From VAZQ01 sp963771845 (GTDB taxonomy: Bacteria > Pseudomonadota > Alphaproteobacteria > Rhizobiales > Xanthobacteraceae), in contig CAVYVC010000009.1 of the NCBI GenBank assembly GCA_963771845.1, positions 62,001-126,000 on the forward strand: 64,000 nt of DNA, read 5' to 3'. The position numbers were made by a program, and so were the translations under genes. Positions within the stretch are counted from its first letter, which is position 1; each line of letters opens with the position of its first letter. The notes below the pieces were generated by a model. It searched no databases and had not been told where the DNA came from. It worked only from the letters and a program-made list of their open reading frames with translations. Below are positions 1 to 7,215 of the stretch, piece after piece.

Positions 1-652
1 TCAAAACCTGCGCCATTCCGACGCGCTCGAAGCTGTGCAGGCGATGCACCATCAGCGGCAGCGCGCGCGGCCTTTCACTTCGCATGACGATTGTCACGCG
101 CACCTTCTTTTCCGCCAGCATGCGCGCGACATCGAAGGCGTTGTCGCCGCCCCCGATCACGGCCACGTGCGATACGGGCTCTGGGCCGGGCTCCGCGGCC
201 CAGGGCGCGCCAACGTGCACGAAGCCGCGCGCGGCCATGGACTTGGCGTTTTCGACGCTGTCCAGCCATTCCTCGCCCGCAAACCTTGTCCCGACCGCGA
301 TGACGATCGCCGCAGATGATAAAAACTGCGCCGGGCGCGGACTGTCTCCTTCAACGAGGAGCGTGAAATGACCGTCGTTGCCGCGGCATAGCTGCCGAGG
401 CCGTGCTCCAAGCCACGTCTCGATACCGGCTTGCGTTATATGGCGGGCGAATGCCTCGGCATTCTGCTGCGCACTCTCGCCCGGCCGCCCCAGCAAGCCA
501 TCATTGGGATAGGGGCTCAATCGTGCCATTCCCCCCAGCGCATTCTCGCGCTCGATGATGGTCGGGGAGAGGCCGTAGTTCTTGAGCCAGAGCGCGCATG
601 ACATGCCCGCCGGCCCGCCTCCGATTATGGGAACGATCCGGGCCTGAGGCAT
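1..652 (-). CDS. NAD(P)/FAD-dependent oxidoreductase, thioredoxin-reductase-like, 3' end beyond window
   Basis: The open frame on the minus strand starts at an ATG at 650-652 and runs off the left edge, giving about 217 visible residues. An N-terminal FAD-binding Rossmann motif (IIGGGPAGMSCA, residues 9-20) and a second NAD(P)-binding glycine motif (VAVIGGGDNAFD, about residue 170) give the two-dinucleotide-domain layout of the thioredoxin reductase/ferredoxin-NADP reductase superfamily. No CxxC redox pair is visible before the second motif, where classical thioredoxin reductases carry it. A ferredoxin/flavodoxin reductase-like or other pyridine nucleotide oxidoreductase role therefore fits better than TrxB. 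It is divergent from apt. Substrate unknown. Confidence 0.8.
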   Translation of the reverse strand, partial: MPQARIVPIIGGGPAGMSCALWLKNYGLSPTIIERENALGGMARLSPYPNDGLLGRPGESAQQNAEAFARHITQAGIETWLGARPRQLCRGNDGHFTLLVEGDSPRPAQFLSSAAIVIAVGTRFAGEEWLDSVENAKSMAARGFVHVGAPWAAEPGPEPVSHVAVIGGGDNAFDVARMLAEKKVRVTIVMRSERPRALPLMVHRLHSFERVGMAQVL

Positions 653-784
653 TCAGAGGCAGTCCGCATGGAAGGCGCCGCTATCGCGCTTGTCGGATGA
701 CTTGCCGGCGTTGAGGCTGTCCCGAACGCGCATTTGCGATATATACCGCGCGTGTGCATCTGAAATACCCGGTGTGAGTCCCTC

Positions 785-1333
785 ATGGTCAGCATTCAGT
801 TCGAGCACGATCTCAAGGAATCGGTCCGATCTATTCCGGATTATCCAAAGCCCGGCATTATCTTCCGGGACATTACCACGCTGCTCGGCGACCCGCGCGC
901 GTTCCGTCGCGCCATCGACGAGTTGGTGCAGCCGTGGGCCGGCTCCAAGATCGACAAGGTCGCAGGCATCGAGGCGCGCGGCTTCATAATCGGTGGCGCG
1001 GTCGCGCACCAGGTTTCCGCCGGGTTTGTGCCGATCCGCAAAAAGGGCAAGCTTCCACACAAGCGGGTATCCATCGCCTACTCGTTGGAATACGGCCTCG
1101 ACGAGATGGAGATGCACGAGGACGCGGTATCAAACGGCGATCGCGTCGTTCTGGTGGATGATCTCATTGCCACCGGCGGAACCGCCGAGGGGGCGGTGAA
1201 GCTGATCCGGCAAATGGGCGCGCAGGTGCTTGCGGCCTGTTTCATCATCGATCTCCCCGATCTCGGCGGCGCCGAAAAGCTGCGCAAACTTGACGTGCCG
1301 GTGCGCACGCTGATTTCGTTCGAGGGGCATTAA
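785..1333 (+). CDS. apt: Adenine phosphoribosyltransferase
   Basis: The 182-residue protein matches the usual length of Apt. It has the family start (phenylalanine-rich N-terminus, FRDITTLL at about residue 28) and the PRPP-binding loop VVLVDDLIATGGTA at about residues 120-133. The enzyme converts adenine and PRPP to AMP and pyrophosphate in cytosolic purine salvage. The start is the ATG at 785 inside ctcatggtc. The upstream 130 bp holds no other gene. It is monocistronic, since the next genes run on the opposite strand and converge on it. Confidence 0.96.
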   Translation: MVSIQFEHDLKESVRSIPDYPKPGIIFRDITTLLGDPRAFRRAIDELVQPWAGSKIDKVAGIEARGFIIGGAVAHQVSAGFVPIRKKGKLPHKRVSIAYSLEYGLDEMEMHEDAVSNGDRVVLVDDLIATGGTAEGAVKLIRQMGAQVLAACFIIDLPDLGGAEKLRKLDVPVRTLISFEGH

Positions 1334-1359
1334 GAGCCCCGCAAGCGGGGGATCACGGG

Positions 1360-2169
1360 CTACAGCCTCAGGCCCGGCAGGGATGCGCGCAATTCCTCGA
1401 GCAACAGCCGCAATTCGAGCTCGCGGAATTCGAGAAAGGTGCGCCGGGTCCAGGAACGAAGCTCGAAAGCAAGCCCGATCGGGATGCCGGCCGGAAGCCG
1501 CTCGTGGACATCGGCGAAGGAGTAGCGCGATTTTTCCATCTGCGCCTTGAGCATGGGCGAAAGGGCGGAGATGTAGAGCGGGACGGCGGCCGCGCGCGCA
1601 AACGGAAACTCCTTGCGCAGCTTTTGCCCCTTCAGAGTGCCGTCATTGAAGACCGGAATCGTAATGCCCTCCAGCAAGCGACCGCATAGATCGGCATACG
1701 CATTGATCGCAACGCTGTGGGGATCGGCAACAAACAGCACGACGGGTTCGATCGACCGCGCTTGCGCTTCCTTAAAGAACGCGATCTCCTGCGCGATCGT
1801 GAAGAAACGCTCGAACGACGTGTGGCTGAGATCGACAACCTTCGCGATCGCGTCGTCGACAATGAGGCGGTCGAACATCGCCATCTGATTCCTGATCTCG
1901 CCGAGATCCGCGACCTGCGCAAGGCCGGGCAGGTAATCGCAGAGCGCGTCTCCGCTCGGGTTGAGATCGAAGACGACAGGATCGGTGCCTTTGAGCCGCA
2001 GAAAATCGATCAACAGCCGCGCGACAAAGGTCTTCCCCACCTGCGGACGCGGGCACGCAATGATGAAGATCGATGTGTGCTTTTTTTCCGCTGCCGGCGG
2101 ACGGCCGCGGCCGCCAGGGTCCTCGTTTGCGTGCTCAGGGACCGGTTTGTGAGCTTGGCTTGCCGCCAC
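1360..2169 (-). CDS. ParA/MinD-like P-loop ATPase with atypical Walker A
   Basis: The protein has about 269 residues from a GTG at 2167-2169, which lies 14 bp after the stop of the preceding ParA-like gene. The frame is open further upstream, so the start is uncertain. The P-loop reads RPQVGKTFVARLL, where classical ParA proteins read KGGVGKT: the signature lysine is replaced by arginine and the first glycines are lost, while GKT is kept. A following FDLNPSGD segment resembles the ParA switch region. It is second in a two-gene operon with the canonical ParA-like gene. A partner or regulatory ATPase role is inferred. No ParB gene or parS-like site was seen nearby. Confidence 0.68.
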   Translation of the reverse strand: MAASQAHKPVPEHANEDPGGRGRPPAAEKKHTSIFIIACPRPQVGKTFVARLLIDFLRLKGTDPVVFDLNPSGDALCDYLPGLAQVADLGEIRNQMAMFDRLIVDDAIAKVVDLSHTSFERFFTIAQEIAFFKEAQARSIEPVVLFVADPHSVAINAYADLCGRLLEGITIPVFNDGTLKGQKLRKEFPFARAAAVPLYISALSPMLKAQMEKSRYSFADVHERLPAGIPIGLAFELRSWTRRTFLEFRELELRLLLEELRASLPGLRL

Positions 2170-2183
2170 GGGGCGAGCTTGCG

Positions 2184-2951
2184 CTAGCCGTGTGCCTGCA
2201 CCTTTGCCACCGCGGCGGTGGGCGCCCGGGCCGCAACGATGTCGGTCAGGTTGATGCGGTCGTACTCGGCCCACACGTTGCCCAGCCAGTGGCGGACGTA
2301 ACCGCGCAAAACGAAGGAGTAGGAGGCGGGCTCGCCGCTCTGCTTCTTGTTCGCGATGAAGGTGATATATGGCACCGAGGCTAATTCCACCTGCTCGCTC
2401 GCCATCTCGTTGAGCTTGGGGATGACGAGCTCAACCGAATCCTTGATCTGCTTGAAATAGGATGCGTGGGTGGCCTCGTCCCATTCGAAGAAATGCGTAT
2501 TGTTGATAAAGTTCTTCACCATGAAATAGCGCGCATCGCCGAGATACGCGGCGGTCTCGGTGATCTCGTCGAGAGACGCGATCGTGGGCCCAAGAATGTG
2601 GAAGACCGCAAAGGTGATCTGTCCCTTTTTGGCGGCGTCAATGAAGCCGATGTCGCGCAGCGCCTTCAACGTGGGCGACATGAGACCGGCACGCACGTCG
2701 ATGAGCGTCACGGCGGCCTCGGCCGAATTGAGCGTGTCGAAAATCTTCATCTGGTCGGCGACGAGCGCAACATCGACGACTTCAGTCAGCTCGGGGTGAA
2801 AGCGCTTAAGCGTGCCACGGGGTGCCTCGGTGTCGAAGGCACGCACCGGAACCTGGTGGGCGGTGAAATAATCGAGGAGGGTGCGCGCGACGGTCGTCTT
2901 ACCCACCCCGCCCTTGTCCGCCCCGACGATGATGACTGATGGCTTCGCCAT
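2184..2951 (-). CDS. ParA/MinD-family ATPase
   Basis: The 255-residue protein begins with a beta strand and a deviant Walker A box (ADKGGVGKTTVARTL, residues 12-26) carrying the signature lysine of ParA/MinD ATPases. A switch-like FDTEAPRGT segment and a VTLIDVRAGL Walker B-like strand follow. Members of this fold dimerise on ATP and position plasmids, chromosomes or protein machines. It is the first gene of a two-gene operon with a diverged paralogue directly downstream. Without a ParB partner the cargo cannot be named. A chromosomal orphan ParA of the MipZ/PpfA type is one possibility. Confidence 0.82.
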   Translation of the reverse strand: MAKPSVIIVGADKGGVGKTTVARTLLDYFTAHQVPVRAFDTEAPRGTLKRFHPELTEVVDVALVADQMKIFDTLNSAEAAVTLIDVRAGLMSPTLKALRDIGFIDAAKKGQITFAVFHILGPTIASLDEITETAAYLGDARYFMVKNFINNTHFFEWDEATHASYFKQIKDSVELVIPKLNEMASEQVELASVPYITFIANKKQSGEPASYSFVLRGYVRHWLGNVWAEYDRINLTDIVAARAPTAAVAKVQAHG

Positions 2952-3093
2952 TGGCTGTCCCCCGAATTACATAGCGCCTTAATGCTTATCGCAGCTGCGG
3001 CGAAAGGATGACAGAACAGCGAGGCAATTCCATGTATGTGTCGTCGGGGCCGCCCGGTTCTGCACATCAATCCACAGGGACAGGGTAGGCAGA

Positions 3094-3134
3094 GTAGGTT
3101 TGGGTCGAGCGCTTTGCGAGACCCAACAACCTAC
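3094..3134. repeat. Imperfect inverted repeat / hairpin
   Basis: The left arm gtaggtttgggtc and right arm gacccaacaacctac can pair over about 13 bp with a small bulge around a 13-nt loop. There is no T-run on either side, so it is not a simple intrinsic terminator. It lies in the gap upstream of the ParA-like genes and could be a structured RNA element or a protein-binding site. Confidence 0.5.
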
Positions 3135-3756
3135 TGGCTCGGAGGAATTCCGTGCGCGCGAGCCACTTGCGAGCGCTGCGGTCGGGTCGCGCCGATGAGA
3201 CAACGATCCTAAGCTTCTGTTCCCGGCTCCATTCTCGGCGACACGTGACAGGCTCGACAACTGCGAGGATTCGTGAGCTATGACTCAAATGCAGCGCCGA
3301 AACGGCTGCTTTCACCGCGCCGCGTCTGTATTCACTGTAAATAACAGGAAAAATACAGGCCGGCGTGCAAGAAGCGCCTGTAAAATGCGGACTTGCCAAA
3401 AAAAGAACAGAGGCGGGAACAGGGTGATTGCGGCAATAACAGAGAGATAGCAGGCAAGCCGGTCGGAGATTGCAAACTCGCCTGCTGCCGTTTGGATCGG
3501 CAAAATTGCATGGCTTCCTTTGAGTACTTGGAGGCTGCGAGGTATCGTCATGAAGCGCTGCGTGTAATCCTGTTGCGATTTGCGCGAGTTGTCATGCGGC
3601 CTACAACCATCGGCACCACAAGCGCTGTGTGAAGCAGCCCTCACAGATAACTCCTTCGTCGATAAAGCTTTTCGTCCGTTGGCTTTGTTTGGTAATGGCG
3701 GATGCAGATTGCGGCTGCGATGCGGCCGGAGCTCGTGTTGCGGACGCGCAGGCATG

Positions 3757-3785
3757 AAAAAACCCGGCACGCTGCGCGTCCGGGT
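3757..3785 (-). terminator. Rho-independent terminator
   Basis: Read on the minus strand, a GC-rich stem (ACCCGG-ACGC / GCGT-C-CGGGT, one bulge, 3-nt loop) is followed at once by six T residues. It lies only about 20-45 nt downstream of a good promoter on the same strand, so it would end a very short transcript or act as an attenuator. Confidence 0.75.
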
Positions 3786-3808
3786 CTCACCTCTCGAGTA
3801 TGCCAATT

Positions 3809-3837
3809 TCTCTACCAAAAATGTTTCGGAAAGTCAA
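3809..3837 (-). promoter_or_regulatory. Sigma70-type promoter driving a very short terminated transcript
   Basis: On the minus strand TTGACT (3837-3832) and TAGAGA (3814-3809) are separated by exactly 17 bp, an ideal spacing. The predicted start is near 3802 and the intrinsic terminator ends near 3757, giving an RNA of about 45 nt. The next gene on this strand starts 800 bp further on (2951). A small RNA or an attenuated leader are both possible. Confidence 0.55.
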
Positions 3838-3883
3838 GCAAATTTTTGGGCAAATTCTTTGGGTGGGTCGCTACGATCCCGAC

Positions 3884-4867
3884 CTACAACACCGGAGGGC
3901 GCGTAAGACCGAGAAAGCCGAGCATGGCCACAAACGCTTTGAGGCGCTCTGTGCGGTAAGCCTCAAGGTCAAGTTTCTCGTAGTCGAGAAAGCCCTTGCG
4001 CGTGCCAAGCCCGATGCGGCCCTCGCGCATGTTGCGCTCGATGATTGCGGGCGCGGCATAGCGCTCGTTGCCCAGCGCCTGGGTGAGGTACCGGCTCGCA
4101 TAATAGAGAATGTCGCCGCCGCCCCAATCGATGAATTCGAGCATGCCAAGCACGGCAAAGCGGAATCCGAAGCCGTATTTAATCGCTCTATCGATGTCGT
4201 CTGCGCTTGCCACGCCCTCCTCGACCATGCGCGCAGCCTCGTTCATGGCGAGCGCCTGGATTCGTGGCACGATATAGCCAGGACGCGCCGCGCAGACGAC
4301 GGGCACCTTGCCAATGCGTTCCAGGAGCGATCGCATCCGGGAAACCGTGGCGGGATCGGTTTGAGCCGCTGGAGAAAGCTCGACCAGCGGGACAAGATAG
4401 GCGGGATTGAGCCAATGGGCGTTGAGAAACCGCTCCGGATGCATGACCGCATCCGAAAGATCGTCGGCAAGAATGGTCGATGTGGTCGAGGCGATGATCG
4501 CCCCCTGCCCTGCCAGGGCTGAGGCGCGCGCCAGCACCTCGCGTTTGATCTCGATCACCTCCGGCACGCCTTCGAAGATTACGTCAGATCTTGCGAATGC
4601 GGCGGGCGCGCCGCTCTCCGCAACCACGCACACCCGGTCGGCAATTGCATCCAGATGAGCCGCATCGAACAGCCCAAAGCTGGCGAGATCGCGCAGCGTG
4701 GCGCGCATCTCCTCCTGCGCGCGGGCAGCAAGGCCTTCGAACTCAGCACCAGCGCGCGGCTTGAAATCAATGAGCGACACCTCGTGCCCGGCATAGGCGA
4801 ACACGACCGCAATGCCGCGTCCCATACGGCCGGCGCCGAGGCAGGCAATGGGCTCGCGCGCTTTCAC
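3884..4867 (-). CDS. 3-hydroxyacyl-CoA dehydrogenase family protein
   Basis: The protein has about 327 residues from a GTG at 4865-4867 that overlaps the TGA of the upstream gene (GTGA), which decides the start. An N-terminal NAD-binding fold begins with ACLGAGRMGRGIA. The family core follows, including VFEGVPE-like (VIFEGVPEV), the catalytic-region STTSTI and NAHWLNP, and a C-terminal helical domain with PGYIVPRIQ and KYGFGFR. The family oxidises 3-hydroxyacyl-CoA or related 3-hydroxy acids (for example L-carnitine or L-gulonate) with NAD. The length fits the stand-alone single-function type rather than a fused FadB. It is translationally coupled to an opine-dehydrogenase-like gene, which suggests a shared catabolic route; the substrate is unknown. 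Confidence 0.88.
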   Translation of the reverse strand: MKAREPIACLGAGRMGRGIAVVFAYAGHEVSLIDFKPRAGAEFEGLAARAQEEMRATLRDLASFGLFDAAHLDAIADRVCVVAESGAPAAFARSDVIFEGVPEVIEIKREVLARASALAGQGAIIASTTSTILADDLSDAVMHPERFLNAHWLNPAYLVPLVELSPAAQTDPATVSRMRSLLERIGKVPVVCAARPGYIVPRIQALAMNEAARMVEEGVASADDIDRAIKYGFGFRFAVLGMLEFIDWGGGDILYYASRYLTQALGNERYAAPAIIERNMREGRIGLGTRKGFLDYEKLDLEAYRTERLKAFVAMLGFLGLTRPPVL

Positions 4868-5955
4868 GCAAATCCCACGCGCAGAAATTGCGTCAAGGCG
4901 CGCCGATCGAGATGGCCGAGACCAAGCGAACCGAGCGTGCGGCCGCTCATCAAAAAGTCCTCCCCGCAAACGGCCGAGCCAATGGAGAGAAAGGCTCGCG
5001 CGAGCGGCGTTGCAACACCCACGAGCGACGCGACGGATATCAGAAATGAGAGGCCGAAACGGGTATCCTCAACCATGTAGCGGTGCTCTGTGAGCACGAT
5101 GTGCTCGCGCCAGTCGCCGGAATCGGTCAGACGGTCGTGCGAGCCGCGCCCATACATCCAATCCTCACCTGCCGCCGCATAATGATTGGCAAGCGGAAAG
5201 TGCGGGGGAGCATAGCCGAGCGCCTCACGCACCGCGATGCGCTCCTTGTCCAGCGCATCGGTCACCCGCCGGATCGCGGGCTGAGTGCCTTCCTTGTGAA
5301 TGTCCCAGCGCTCGAAATGCTGCAGCGGCCCCGCATTCATGATGATCAGCGGCGGGTGGATGATGGGACCCGCATTCATCAGCGCCCCGGAGAGCGCATC
5401 ACCGCAATCCTCGATGACCCCGGGGAAGACGGCACTCAGCAGCGCGAGCGCATGCTCCTTGCGAGCAAGCGGAAATACACCCGTGGGCAGGCGTTTCGCC
5501 CGCACCGTGATTGCCGTTTCGAACGCCCCGTGTTTGCGGGTGAGCCACGGCAAGGTGCCCGTCTCGGCGTAAGCCACGGCGGCGCGGTTGCCCGCCGCGT
5601 GCGCCGTTTTCGCAAACAGCACCGAGCCGAAGGTGCCCGGCGGCAGAAAGACGACCTGACCGTCGGCGAGATGCGGCGCAAGCAATGTCGCGATGTCGGC
5701 CTGCGCGGTCGCGGGTACAGGACAAAGAATCAGCTCGGCTTGGTGGACCGCTGCTTCGATGTCGCCGGTGACGAGAGCAGGCTTTGCTTCGTGGCGGCCG
5801 GCAAAATCCTTCACCAGGATGCTGCCGCCTGCCTTGCAGTGCGCCGCGACCGCCGCTTTATCGCGCCGCCACATGCGCACTTCGTGTCCGGCAAGCGCAA
5901 GATCGCCCGCCGCCGCGAACGATCCGTTGCCGCCACCGAGAACCGCAATGCGCAT
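4864..5955 (-). CDS. NAD/NADP octopine/nopaline dehydrogenase family protein
   Basis: The 363-residue protein has an N-terminal Rossmann motif (AVLGGGNGSFAAAGDLA) and a C-terminal helical domain characteristic of opine dehydrogenases. Conserved segments are NAGPIIHPP near the middle, where the family histidine sits, and YMVEDTRFGLSFL near residue 295. Enzymes of this family reductively condense an amino acid with a 2-oxo acid, or the reverse; many bacterial members have other, untested substrates. The start at 5955 follows no gene for 200 bp. Its stop overlaps the GTG start of the 3-hydroxyacyl-CoA dehydrogenase by four bases, so the two form an operon. Confidence 0.87.
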   Translation of the reverse strand: MRIAVLGGGNGSFAAAGDLALAGHEVRMWRRDKAAVAAHCKAGGSILVKDFAGRHEAKPALVTGDIEAAVHQAELILCPVPATAQADIATLLAPHLADGQVVFLPPGTFGSVLFAKTAHAAGNRAAVAYAETGTLPWLTRKHGAFETAITVRAKRLPTGVFPLARKEHALALLSAVFPGVIEDCGDALSGALMNAGPIIHPPLIIMNAGPLQHFERWDIHKEGTQPAIRRVTDALDKERIAVREALGYAPPHFPLANHYAAAGEDWMYGRGSHDRLTDSGDWREHIVLTEHRYMVEDTRFGLSFLISVASLVGVATPLARAFLSIGSAVCGEDFLMSGRTLGSLGLGHLDRRALTQFLRVGFA

Positions 5956-6166
5956 GGGCCAATTCAGCGCTCGAACGAGGCTTGCGCCCCCGCCTTTCTT
6001 CGCGTTGTCCCTGCTAATAACGGGTGCGCGTCTCTCAAAAGCAACAGGGTTTTGAATTCCTGCGAGAGTGGTGCCTCTTCGTCGAAGACTTGTTGCAAAT
6101 GGTGGTATCGTCCGTTCAGCTTAGATGCCAATGGAATCGGCTTTGCTGGTGCGGGGGGCGCACATC

Positions 6167-7060
6167 ATGCGGGGACTGCTTGTAGCTGCTATCGCAATGG
6201 CAGCTTGACGAGCTTGGCCGCGCCTGCCGACGCGCAGCAGCAGCAGCGGCAGACCGCGCAGCCGGCGAGCTGGTCCGGCGGCCAGGTCGGCGGCTTCGGG
6301 GGCGTCAGCACTCTGGGCGGCAACTTTGCAGAGCCGGGCGCGCATTTCTGTGGCTTCGGCTTTGCGGCCGTTTGCCCCGAAGTGCCGTTCTCGTTCGGCG
6401 GAGGCAGCCCGACGAGCGCGACCGGAGGTGTTTTCGCCGGCTATAACATTCCCTGGGGCCTCTCCGTTGTCGGGATTGAAGCGGACATCGCCTACAAGCA
6501 CGCCAGCACGTCGAGCGCGCAGGCCAATGCCCATCCTGCACCGCCTGCTCCCGGCGGGGTCACGACCGAAGCCTTCACCGGCAGCCTGACCCAGAGGTGG
6601 GACGCCTCGATCCGCGCCCGCGTCGGCCTCCCGGTCAACTATTCCCGCACGCTCCTGTACGCGACCGGCGGCGTGGCGTTCGGAAATGTCAGCGGCTCAT
6701 TGAGCTATGCGGCGGCCTTCGCGGCCATGCCCTGCGGTGCCCACGGGTGCGGCGGGTCCCGGTGGCGTGGCGATCCTAGCACCCGGCGTTTGCCCGACCG
6801 CCGGTGGGGGGGCCGGAAGCTGGAGCGACACCCGGGTCGGATACACAGTCGGCGCGGGCGCCGAGTGGGGGTACACGCGCAATATCAAGCTGCGCGTCGA
6901 ATACCGCTACACGGACTTCGGCAGTTTTTCCAAGGACGTTCCGCTGGCGGTCACCGCAGGCGGCTGTACTGCCGCGGGCTGTCTGGCAGCCGGCAATGCC
7001 CACATCGACATGCGGGCCTATTTTCACACGGTCCGGTTCGGGATTGGCTTCGGCTTCTAA
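6167..7060 (+). pseudogene. Outer-membrane beta-barrel protein (Omp25/31-like), interrupted by two frameshifts
   Basis: A signal peptide start (MRGLLVAAIAMAA, ATG at 6167) is in one frame and hits TGA at 6206. The mature part, starting SLAAPADAQ, with glycine-rich barrel strands (GVFAGYNIPWG, YATGGVAFGNVSG) lies in the frame one base back, and from about 6740 the first frame resumes through GYTVGAGAEWGYTRN to a C-terminal VRFGIGFGF. Restoring one base near 6205 and removing one near 6740 would give a continuous porin-like protein of about 297 residues ending in phenylalanine, as outer-membrane barrels do. The two shifts compensate, so sequencing indels are as likely as true decay. Confidence 0.72.
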
Positions 7061-7215
7061 CTGAGGGTCGAGGGTGCCTCAAATTGAGCCGAATCGCCTC
7101 GGTGCCGCCTAACATTTCATGCACCAAGGCCTCCGGCGGCGGCTGGTAAAACGGCTGCCCCAGCTTTAAGTTTCCCGCTCTGGTTATTCGACTTCCCTCG
7201 CGGGAGGGGGAGAGC

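Larger units (their letters stand above)
2952..3883. other. Gene-poor intergenic region (about 930 bp)
   Basis: No convincing protein gene is present between the ParA-like pair and the dehydrogenase. The region holds a long imperfect inverted repeat (3094-3134) and a minus-strand promoter-terminator unit (3757-3837). A 168-codon minus-strand frame at 3312-3818 crosses the terminator hairpin and shows no family motif, so it is not called. Confidence 0.6.

Noticed and set aside
3312..3818. 168-codon minus-strand frame with a hydrophobic C-terminus
   Set aside because: It crosses the terminator hairpin, has no ribosome-binding site or known domain, and its composition changes along its length.
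5083..6160. Long plus-strand frame antisense to the opine-dehydrogenase-like gene, running into the outer-membrane gene
   Set aside because: The first 350 codons are the antisense of a well-supported gene; only the part from about 6200 is protein-like.
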